23,796 nt of DNA from JBEEMU01 sp043778315 (lineage in GTDB: Bacteria > Bacteroidota > Bacteroidia > Chitinophagales > Saprospiraceae), in the NCBI GenBank assembly GCA_043778315.1, contig JAYWGJ010000255.1:1-23796 (forward strand). Reading direction: 5' to 3'. Positions 6,409 to 14,400 of the stretch are shown here, piece by piece. The position numbers and the translations under genes were made by a program. Each line of letters begins with the position of its first letter. Position 1 is the stretch's first letter. The notes under the pieces were generated by a model. The model was not told where the DNA came from. It saw nothing but the letters and a program-made list of their open reading frames with translations, and did not search any database.

Positions 6409-8871
6409 TCAAAACCGTAGCCCAATCATCACGCCTTGCCGCCATTGCTGCGCATTAGCGGTGCGCCCAACCACATAATCTATACGGAGCAGGCGAAAAA
6501 GTCCCCAGCCGATATTGCTGATGCCCGCGTTTAGCTCATAATAGCTGTCGTTGCCCATCGCTTGCGTCTTCAAAAAATTCGCGCCTACGGCATTCGTAAA
6601 TTTTAATCGCTTCAATAACGGTAGTTTATTCCACAAAAAACCTGCAAAATCGTGTTCGTAATGCGCCTGCATCTGCCAGCCGTCCGCGACGCTGTATTGA
6701 TAATACGGTAGCAATTTGAAACCCTCCAAATAGTTATTTGGGTTGCCTAATATGGTTTGATTGCCATTAAAATGGACATTATCAGCAAAATAATTGGCTT
6801 TGAAGATAAAATAACCCGTTTTCAAGACGATATTTGACGTTCCTGCTACGTCTATCTTGAATTTGTAGTCTATTTTGGCAGCAATATGCTGCATAGCAGA
6901 CTCATTAACGAAATTAGAGCGACTATTTAGCTTATAAGTGAAATAAAGGGTCGGATAAGCCTCGTCTTCTACGCTTATTTTGCGTTCGGGGTACATAATA
7001 AAGGACTGATTGAAGCGGACGCGCAGCGAAAGCTCCGCTCCTACCCTATTACCAGCACGGTCGTTGATGGTTTCGGAATACGCACGCGGCTCGCTGCCTT
7101 TGTACCACGTTTGTTCGGTGGTATTGTACAAAGAATAACGGGTGCAATAATTGGCGGAAGCCGTGAGGTAGCCGCCGTTCCAAACCTCTTGCGCGTAAGC
7201 TCCCTTCACAAAAACGCGGTTGTACAACTGCATATAATTTCGGTTTTCGTAGAGCGCGTAAATCGTGTTTACGGTCGGCGAAATGGGCGCGTTCGCGTTA
7301 AATTGCGACACTTCTTCGCCGCCACTCAACTGCGCCTCGGCATCGTTTAAGCGGTTGAAATGATAGGTAAAATTAGCTACTACGCGCGGTTTTTGCTCCG
7401 AAAAGCCATAATTAGCCGTAATTCCAGCGCGCCACCACCTAATTCTGTATTTGTCATACCCTTTTCGGAACGCCGCATCTATGCCCAGATTCCAGCCTTG
7501 CACAGGGTTGAACTGAACGGTAGTGATAGGCGACGCGATGCTCCAGGTTTCGTTTTTAAACGTATTCGTATGTGTATAGCCGAGCAGGAGCGCGCCTGCG
7601 GAGAGGCGGTTTTTGCGGCGGTCGGTAGAGTCCAAATAGCGTTTCGTATTGCGAATAAGCTGCAAACTGTCCTTTTTAGTATAATCCAATTTCTCCTCGA
7701 GCGTGAGTGGAATCGGTCGGATAGCGTCCCAGTAGGCGGCGTTTTTTTCGTTCGAGCCTTTTTCTACCGTCAATATCTCTTTACTAAACAAGCCTTTCGG
7801 GAAATTCGGATTGATAGTATAATTATTGTACACCGCCGTAAATAATCCGCCGATTTTTATATTAAGAACATTGAGGTTGAACTCTAATTTTTGATTGAAC
7901 AACAACCACTTTCCGCCTTGCGGCAAATACTGCTGTCTGATATGTAAAGTATCGAGTACTTCTACGCCAGATGCATTTTTTGTGACATCAATTTCGGTCG
8001 CAAAAACGCTCCAGTCATCTTCTATAATATAAATAAATCCCCTAAAAACAGGCGCGTACTCGTTGCGTGGAATCAGTTTTATTTTGGAAATCAGGTGTTC
8101 CGCTTTGTCGCGAGTCTGCCCAACGAGTGCGTATTTATAAAAACTGAGTGCGCCGTCGGCGATAGGCGAAACCAAATCGTTTTGGAAATTAAGTTTGTTT
8201 TTATAAATATTAAAATCCATCGCTTGCGCTTGATTAAAGCTAAAACCATTCGCGTTACCCGCCACTTTACTCGATACCATTAGCTCTTTATACTCGTCGG
8301 GTTGTTTGTAATAGAGCTTAGAAACGGACTCGGAAAGATAAACAATACCCGAGCGGCTGCTATCTAATCCGCCGCCGAAGTCGCCGAGTTCGCGACCCAT
8401 AATTCCTTTCGGTGCGTTCTTAATCTTCTGATTACCTTTGATATACACATCGCAAGCATAGCCATCTATACCGTTGAGGTGCGCTTTTCGGTTTTTGATT
8501 GCCTGCCGTATGATGCGATAAGCAGGGTCTTCTCCGCTCGCTTTTATAGTGACTTCACGGAGGGTCTGCTCGTCGGCAGATAGCTGTACGTTGAGTGTGA
8601 GCGGCGCGTTACTCACTATCTCGATATGCTTCGCTTCGGTTTTGTAGCCCACATATTGAAACAACAAATCGTAGCTGCCTTTTTCCAAATCAATAGCAAA
8701 AACGCCATCGATATTGGTAGTAGTACCGCGTGTTGTGCCTTGCAAATATACGCTTACAAATGGCAACGGCTCGTTTTTTTCGTCCACTACCTTACCCGAA
8801 ATGATTGTACCAAAGATATTATTTAAGGATAATATTTGGAATAAAAAAATAATATAAAATTTAATATTCAT
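6409..8871 (-). CDS. DUF5686 outer-membrane protein with carboxypeptidase regulatory-like N-terminal domain
   Basis: The ATG at 8871 (MNIKFYIIFLFQILSLNN) begins a normal signal peptide; an in-frame ATG at 8901 would add ten charged residues in front of it, so 8871 is preferred (820 residues). After the signal peptide, residues about 23-80 form a CarboxypepD_reg-like beta-sandwich (SGKVVDEKNEPLPFVSVYL, GTTRGTTTNIDGVFAI, YDLLFQYVGYKT), as also seen at the N-terminus of SusC-type TonB receptors. The middle carries DUF5686 signatures (EDPAYRIIRQAIKNRKAHLN, YKELMVSSKVAG, YIIEDDWSVFATEIDVTKNA). The C-terminal half has alternating aromatic strands and ends in MIGLRF, fitting an outer-membrane beta-barrel. 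The biological role of DUF5686 is not established; a part in envelope biogenesis or uptake is inference. It is divergent from the TPR gene at 9241. Confidence 0.9.
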   Translation of the reverse strand: MNIKFYIIFLFQILSLNNIFGTIISGKVVDEKNEPLPFVSVYLQGTTRGTTTNIDGVFAIDLEKGSYDLLFQYVGYKTEAKHIEIVSNAPLTLNVQLSADEQTLREVTIKASGEDPAYRIIRQAIKNRKAHLNGIDGYACDVYIKGNQKIKNAPKGIMGRELGDFGGGLDSSRSGIVYLSESVSKLYYKQPDEYKELMVSSKVAGNANGFSFNQAQAMDFNIYKNKLNFQNDLVSPIADGALSFYKYALVGQTRDKAEHLISKIKLIPRNEYAPVFRGFIYIIEDDWSVFATEIDVTKNASGVEVLDTLHIRQQYLPQGGKWLLFNQKLEFNLNVLNIKIGGLFTAVYNNYTINPNFPKGLFSKEILTVEKGSNEKNAAYWDAIRPIPLTLEEKLDYTKKDSLQLIRNTKRYLDSTDRRKNRLSAGALLLGYTHTNTFKNETWSIASPITTVQFNPVQGWNLGIDAAFRKGYDKYRIRWWRAGITANYGFSEQKPRVVANFTYHFNRLNDAEAQLSGGEEVSQFNANAPISPTVNTIYALYENRNYMQLYNRVFVKGAYAQEVWNGGYLTASANYCTRYSLYNTTEQTWYKGSEPRAYSETINDRAGNRVGAELSLRVRFNQSFIMYPERKISVEDEAYPTLYFTYKLNSRSNFVNESAMQHIAAKIDYKFKIDVAGTSNIVLKTGYFIFKANYFADNVHFNGNQTILGNPNNYLEGFKLLPYYQYSVADGWQMQAHYEHDFAGFLWNKLPLLKRLKFTNAVGANFLKTQAMGNDSYYELNAGISNIGWGLFRLLRIDYVVGRTANAQQWRQGVMIGLRF

Positions 8872-9240
8872 ATTTTTTGTGACTTTATTTTTTATAAACA
8901 AAAGTTTAACTTATTTTCTATTTTATTAAAGCACTTGCAACTATTAGGATAACTTTGTCGTCTGATTGTTAGTACTAATTATAAATAAAATTTTATACCG
9001 TAAAAGTAGCTGTTTTATAGTATATTAATTGTGTAAGTAGCTGAAATAAATTAGTTGTGATTATTTATCTACACTTGAAAAATAGCTTAAAGCTACGTTT
9101 TAACTATTTTTCGGCGTTCCCGATAGTCACGCCCAATTTAAAACATATACTTGAAACAAAAAAATTACGAAACTATCAACTCACCCCCCTATTAATTTTT
9201 CATACGGAACAATTTTTTTAACTTTATCAATCCAAATTGT
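8872..9240. other. AT-rich divergent intergenic region
   Basis: No gene is seen between the two divergent starts. An AT-rich bulged hairpin occurs at 9078-9111 (AAAAATAG/CTATTTTT plus TTAAA/TTTAA). TAACTTTA at 9219-9226 is a one-mismatch -7 box 14 bases before the ATG at 9241, rather close to the start. No convincing promoter was found for the leftward gene. Confidence 0.4.
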
Positions 9241-10590
9241 ATGAAAAAGTATTTTTTATCTATTACAATACTGACCGCTATCGGTTCACAGGTGTTGTAT
9301 GCGCAGACTAATGCGGCGATGTCGGCTGCTACTCAATCCGTAGCGATTGCGGAATATAGAGAGGGCTTATCACTCTACAAACAAGGCAAAGCAACAGCCG
9401 CTTTGGAAAAAGCACAGGCCCACCTCGCACACGGCGGCACTGCCGAAGGGCATTATTTAGCTGCACTTTGTTACAAAAAGTTAGCAAAAAACGAAGAGGC
9501 GAAAGAGTCGTTCGAGAATGTGGTAGTGCTTAACGCAAATCACGCAGAAGCATTGACACAACTCGGTATCATGGCTTATAACTCGAACGACTTTAATTCG
9601 GCAGCCGGATTTTTGAAAAAAGCATCTGCTTTGAAACCCGCCGACATTCAAATAAAAGAATTTTATGATAAAGCGAAAGCCAAAACTATCGCAAGTCAGA
9701 ATAGCGTTCATCTGAATGTTGAAAAACGTACCGTAGTAGCAGCCTCTTACGCGCCTACTAATGTGATGAATAAAGTGGCGAATGCGGCGACTGCATCATT
9801 TGCGCGACCAATGAGTACCGATAAAAGTAATGCGATGAACGCTACGTCAGGTACGAGTAAGGTGCATACTAATCTGTTCAATCAGGGCTTAGAGGCGTTG
9901 AAAGGTAGCGATTATTACTCTGCTATTTCGATATTCACGAAAGCAAGCAAAGAAGCACCTACACACGCTGCCACCCAATATCATTTGGCTATTGCCTACA
10001 ATGAGATAAAAGGAGAGGCAAGTAATGCGCTTAAAGCGGCACAAAATGCTGTTCGTCTCGACGGGAAAGTAGCCAAATATCACCAAATATTAGGTAATAT
10101 TTTTTATGATATGGGCGAGGGCGATAAAGCACAAGGGGCTTATGAGTCGGCTTATGGTTTAGGTATGCGCAACGAAGGCTTCCTCAAATCGTTGGCAAGC
10201 ACTTACTTTTTCAACAGTCAATTTGAGAAAGCAATCGCTGTATATGAGCGCGCTACGGCGGACAACCCGTCTGACCATCAACTCTTATACAGTTTGGGAA
10301 CGGCGTATTTGAACGGCAAAAAACTAAATAGAGCAGTAGAAACCTTCAAAAAAGTTTTGACGCTCAACCCCGGACACAAAGAAGCGCACTATAATATGGC
10401 GTTGGCGTATGTGAACTTACAAAAATATACAGAAGCCATGGCATTGGGCAAAAGCCTCATCAAAATAGACCCCGACTACTCGAAAGGCTATTTGGTTTGC
10501 GCGCAAGTGTATAATAAATTGGGCGACAGCTACAACCAAGACAAATATGCCAAAAAAGCAAAAGCATTAGACCCGAAAATGAAGTTCTGA
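9241..10590 (+). CDS. Exported tetratricopeptide-repeat protein
   Basis: This 449-residue protein has a signal peptide MKKYFLSITILTAIGSQVLY with cleavage near AQ (21-22), so it acts in the periplasm or on the outer membrane. Two TPR blocks are visible: about 35-135 (YREGLSLYKQGKATAALEKA, HYLAALCYKKLAKNEEAKESF, ALTQLGIMAYNSNDFNSAAGF) and about 210-449 (including YSLGTAYLNGKKLNRAVETF and HYNMALAYVNLQKYTEAM). They are joined by a Ser/Thr/Ala/Asn-rich linker at about 150-208. TPR arrays are protein-docking scaffolds; no enzymatic motif is present and the partner is unknown. The ATG at 9241 is the only start that keeps the signal peptide. The stop codon at 10588-10590 directly abuts the ATG of a small ORF, suggesting translational coupling. 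Confidence 0.88.
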   Translation: MKKYFLSITILTAIGSQVLYAQTNAAMSAATQSVAIAEYREGLSLYKQGKATAALEKAQAHLAHGGTAEGHYLAALCYKKLAKNEEAKESFENVVVLNANHAEALTQLGIMAYNSNDFNSAAGFLKKASALKPADIQIKEFYDKAKAKTIASQNSVHLNVEKRTVVAASYAPTNVMNKVANAATASFARPMSTDKSNAMNATSGTSKVHTNLFNQGLEALKGSDYYSAISIFTKASKEAPTHAATQYHLAIAYNEIKGEASNALKAAQNAVRLDGKVAKYHQILGNIFYDMGEGDKAQGAYESAYGLGMRNEGFLKSLASTYFFNSQFEKAIAVYERATADNPSDHQLLYSLGTAYLNGKKLNRAVETFKKVLTLNPGHKEAHYNMALAYVNLQKYTEAMALGKSLIKIDPDYSKGYLVCAQVYNKLGDSYNQDKYAKKAKALDPKMKF

Positions 10591-10686
10591 ATGCCTGCTT
10601 TGGTGCTACTTGCACTGGTGTCAATGGGCGTTTTACTCGCATATAAATTGCTCTATATAAAGGTCTCTAACCCTTTTGCGAAGTAA
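10591..10686 (+). CDS. Candidate 31-residue single-span membrane microprotein
   Basis: The ATG immediately follows the TGA of the TPR gene (TGAATG). The product begins MPALVLLALVSMGVLLAYKL and ends with a short basic tail (YIKVSNPFAK), giving one predicted transmembrane helix at about residues 3-22 and a positive C-terminal side. The TAA at 10684-10686 lies 23 bases before the terminator stem, so it fits inside the same transcript. Hydrophobic small ORFs can arise by chance. The exact abutment and position within the transcript argue for a real gene, but no family is recognised. Confidence 0.5.
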   Translation: MPALVLLALVSMGVLLAYKLLYIKVSNPFAK

Positions 10687-10709
10687 ATTTTAAGTTAATT
10701 TTGATACTG

Positions 10710-10745
10710 TCCCCTTATCGTTTTGTGCGATAAGGGGATTTTTTT
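10710..10745 (+). terminator. Intrinsic terminator of the TPR/microprotein unit
   Basis: A perfect 11-bp stem (10710-10720 and 10728-10738; core CCCCTTATCG/CGATAAGGGG) with a 7-base loop is followed by seven T (10739-10745). There is no matching A-tract on the other side, so it is specific to rightward transcripts. Confidence 0.92.
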
Positions 10746-10808
10746 ATGTAAAATTGTTTACCGTTTGCGTAGAACAGCAAAATAGTAAAAAAATATTTAC
10801 ACCAATCC

Positions 10809-10838
10809 TTGTTTATATCAAAAAATAGTCTAACTTTA
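10809..10838 (+). promoter_or_regulatory. Possible promoter of a small transcription unit
   Basis: TTG at 10809-10811 and TAACTTTA at 10831-10838 are separated by 19 bases, the spacing of Bacteroidota -33/-7 pairs, but the last base of TAnnTTTG is A instead of G. It is proposed because the rightward terminator at 11182-11221 lacks any recognised gene before it. Confidence 0.25.
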
Positions 10839-10928
10839 CCTTGTGTAAACATCTTGCATTATTACATTTACTTTATTGACACTCACCCGCACATTTATTA
10901 TTGCCCGAATAGCCATCAAAACGATAAA

Positions 10929-11018
10929 ATAATTGGCTACGCCGAATCTCCGATTTCATAATTGGCTACGCCGACACGAGCAAAGCGAACTGGCGAAGCA
11001 ATCTCCGATTTCATAATT
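10929..11018. repeat. Short interleaved direct repeats
   Basis: ATAATTGGCTACGCCGA occurs at 10929-10945 and 10958-10974. AATCTCCGATTTCATAATT occurs at 10945-10963 and 11000-11018. Together they form a 29-bp unit whose second copy is interrupted by about 26 bp (10975-11000). No coding sense is apparent. Confidence 0.75.
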
Positions 11019-11033
11019 AATAATTAATAACTA

Positions 11034-11129
11034 ATGATACCGTTTTCTTTTATACGAATAGTTACACTTTCTCTTGCGCGTTTTGCGCTGGGGGTTACAA
11101 GTGTATATATTGCTTACGCAAGGGCGTGA
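11034..11129 (+). CDS. Possible 31-residue small ORF
   Basis: An ATG at 11034, preceded by a very AT-rich stretch, opens 31 codons ending at TGA 11127-11129. The product (MIPFSFIRIVTLSLARFALG then VTSVYIAYARA) is hydrophobic with interspersed Arg. A GC hairpin (11134-11152, CCCCGTGA/TCGCGGGG, one G-T pair) and the terminator at 11182-11221 follow. It could equally be a non-coding RNA region; no family is recognised. Confidence 0.25.
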   Translation: MIPFSFIRIVTLSLARFALGVTSVYIAYARA

Positions 11130-11181
11130 ATTGCCCCGTGATTTATCGCGGGGATATAAATGAATACAAGACCACAACACG

Positions 11182-11221
11182 CGGTCAAAACCTACACTCC
11201 GTAGGTTTTGACCGTTTTTTT
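11182..11221 (+). terminator. Intrinsic terminator with no recognised gene before it
   Basis: A perfect 14-bp stem (11182-11195 and 11201-11214) with a 5-base loop is followed by seven T at 11215-11221. It is rightward-specific. The previous rightward terminator ends at 10745, so something between 10746 and 11181 is presumably transcribed, or read-through is being stopped. Confidence 0.9.
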
Positions 11222-11247
11222 ATACACCATTTTTCCAATTTTTATTC

Positions 11248-11276
11248 GTTTTGTGACAGTCATTATATCACAAAAC
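11248..11276. promoter_or_regulatory. Inverted-repeat operator candidate upstream of the giant T9SS gene
   Basis: GTTTTGTGA (11248-11256) and TCACAAAAC (11268-11276) are perfect 9-bp inverted arms around 11 bases. The TGTGA/TCACA halves resemble CRP/FNR-type sites, but the 11-base spacer is longer than the usual six. The left part overlaps the 14-bp TTTTGTGACAGTCA motif also found upstream of the gene starting at 5767. It lies 89 bases upstream of the candidate -7 box. Confidence 0.4.
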
Positions 11277-11364
11277 CATTTTTTATTTTATAAAAGTATG
11301 ATTTTAACAATAAAAATTAATAATTAAATAACATCACTTCTTATTTTATCTGTCAAGTAAAGTT

Positions 11365-11372
11365 TACCTTTG
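11365..11372 (+). promoter_or_regulatory. Candidate -7 box of the giant T9SS protein gene
   Basis: TACCTTTG matches TAnnTTTG exactly and predicts a leader of about 56 nt before the ATG at 11435. No clear TTG is present about 20 bases upstream. If used, the start site would be near 11379, so a GTG at 11390 is an unlikely start codon. Confidence 0.5.
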
Positions 11373-11434
11373 TACATAATTAGTACTTAGTGCGTTTGTT
11401 TGAATTATTTTTAATCATAGTAAATACAACTCCC

Positions 11435-14400
11435 ATGAATATTTTTACAATCAATCCCGTAAGGGCAGCTTTTACCCTGCTACTGAGTAGTATTGGCGTG
11501 ACGGCTTTTGCACAGTTCACACCTAATAATATCGTAGCCTTACAGGTAGGCGACGGTACGGAGACGCTCGCTAATACGGGCAACTCTATTCGCTTACGCG
11601 AGTTCACGCCCGCGGGTGTGGCGGGTATTACCGTCGCGATACCGAAAGCGGGTACTAACGCGCTTGTGATGCACGGTACTTCTACCGCCGAAGGCTTTAT
11701 GTCGCGCTCGGGCGACGGCTTATCGCTGCTTATCGCTGGCTATAATAGCGCACCTACTACGGGTTCTATCTCGGCTACTACGGCTGCGGCTACGCCTCGG
11801 GCTATCGGTAAAGTAGATATTAGTGGTACTTACAGCCTCGCTGTTAATTCTAACACTGCGTTTAATACGAACAATATACGCGGCGCGGCAGGTAACGGCA
11901 CCGATTATTGGGCTTCAGGTGGCAACACTGGTATTGCCTATTTCGGCGCAGGTACGGCGGCTACGGTGAGTACTACTGTAACGAATACCCGCGCATTATC
12001 CGTGCAAAACGGACAACTTTATTTCAGTACCGCTTCGGGTACTACTCGCGGTGTGTATGCAGTGGGTGCAGGTACGCCAACGGCTACGGGTACTACCGCA
12101 ACGAATATTGTGCTTACAAGTACCTCGAGCAGTCCGTATGGTTTTATGTTCAACCCGGCGGGTACAATCTGCTATGTTGCCGATGACGCGAGCATCTCTG
12201 GTGGTGGTGGCATACAAAAATACATAAAAAGCGGTAGCACCTGGTCGTTTGCCTATACGCTCGGTACAGGTACGGGTAGCACTGTTGGTGCGCGCAGCGT
12301 GATAGCAGATTTTAGCGGTGCAAACCCTATCGTTTATGCTACGACTGCCGAAGTATCAGGTACAAATAGAATTATTAAGATAACAGATACGGGTACGAGT
12401 TCGGCGGCAGCTACTATCGTCACCTCCGTAACCAATACTTTCTTTCGTAGCTTGGCTTTCGCGCCTTTTTGTCCTACACCTGTTATCACGGCATTGACCG
12501 CGACAAACGGCAGCTGTGGTACAGCCCTCAACCTTTCTGCTACCGCTACGGGTACAGCTACTTTGGCTTATGCGTGGGCAGGTGCAGGTACGTTTACGGG
12601 CGGTACTACCGCTACGCCTTCGGTAGCGGGTGCGGCTACTGGTACTTATACCGTCACCGTAACTGCGGGTTGCGGTACGACCGCTACTTCTACGGTAGCA
12701 GTAACGATAAGTGCTACGCCGACCGTCACTACTACTACGCTAAACCCTGCTTGTAACGCAACGACCGCCGACCTTAGTACGGTGGTCACTACTTCGGGGA
12801 CGATAGTAGATTATTACAGCGATGCAACTTTAATGAATACGATTGCGAACCCTGTCGCGCTGACCACAAGCGTCGCTACTTATTATGTGCAAGTAACAAA
12901 TGGCACTTGTACCAATAGTGCAGCAATAACGGTTAATGCTTTGCGCAATGACGCAGTTGCACCGACGACTTCGGCGGACTTCACAACCGTGACGTGTACT
13001 AATCCTACGGCAACACTTATGCCAAATGGCGGTATTTATTCTTGGGGAACGACGAATGTCGTTACACCGACAGTGAACACTACTTATACGGTTACGGCTA
13101 CGCCGCTAAATGGTTGCGCGTCAGCAGTAGGTACTTTTCAATTAGTAGTAGATAAAGATGCGGCAGTTGCACCGACGACTTCGGCGGACTTCACAACCGT
13201 AACGTGTACTAATCCTACGGCAACACTTATGCCAAATGGCGGTATTTACTCTTGGGGAACTACGAACGTCGTTACACCGACAACAAACACCACTTATACT
13301 GTTACGGCTACGCCGCTAAATGGTTGCGCGTCAGCAGTAGGTACTATATCGCTTGTTGCTAATAAAACCTTACCTACGGTAACGGTGACGGCAAACCCTG
13401 GAACTACTTTTGCGGCAGGTACATTAGTGCAGTTCACGGCGGCAGGTACGGGTACGGCTTGGCAGTGGACGGTGAACGGCGCGCCTGTTGGCACAAACGC
13501 GGCTACTTATACGACCGACGCTTTGGTGACGGGTGACGCGGTGCGTTGTTCGGTGACAGGCGCGAACGGCTGTACCGCAATAGCGGCTGCAACGACCGTC
13601 ACGACGGGTGCATCAGCTACGGCGGCAGGTAATATCGTGGTGGAGCGTTTGGGTGCGGGTGGTAAAGTGTTATCCGCTAACGGCAATCCTATCTTTTTTG
13701 ACCAATTTACTCCTTCGGGCGGTGTTGCGACAAGCCTATCGGTGGACAGTACAGGCACAAACGCGCTTATCGAGGCGGGTAATTCTACTTCGGTGGGTTT
13801 GTTCACACGGTCGGTAGATAGAAAATACTTAGTGACATCGGGCTATGCTGTGCCACTACCAAATACTACGGGCTTGGCAGCAGCTACCGCAACCGCTATC
13901 AATAGAGGTATTGTGCAGGTAGATGCGAACGGTACGGTGTTGCGCGTAGCGACAAGCAATAGTTTTTATAGTGCAAATAATATACGCAGCGCGGTATCAG
14001 ACGGCGCAGGTAATTACTGGGCTGGCGGTGCAGGCACTAACGGCGGAACGAATTACTTCGGTACGGCATCGGCGGCAAGCAATGTCTCTACAACGGTGAC
14101 GAATACCCGTGCAACGAATATCTTTAACGGCAAGCTGTATTTCTCTACGGGTTCGGGTACTATCGGTATCTATCAAGTAGGTACGGGCTTACCGACAACA
14201 AGCGGGCAAACAAGTACCTTGGTGTTTGCTTCGGCAGGCGGCACGGGTACATTCAGCCCTTATGCCTTTGCGTTTAACGCAACGGACGACGTATGTTATG
14301 TAGCGGACGACCGTACCGCAGCGAATGGCGGTGGTATTCAGAAGTATACTAAAACAGCAGGCGTATGGAGTAGAACCTATACGCTCACTACGGGTGCTAC

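Noticed and set aside
8872..8901. Upstream ATG extension of the DUF5686 gene
   Set aside because: It adds charged residues ahead of a complete signal peptide; the ATG at 8871 fits better.
11390..11434. GTG start for the giant T9SS protein
   Set aside because: The ATG at 11435 begins a normal signal peptide and the GTG would lie only about 11 bases after the predicted transcription start.
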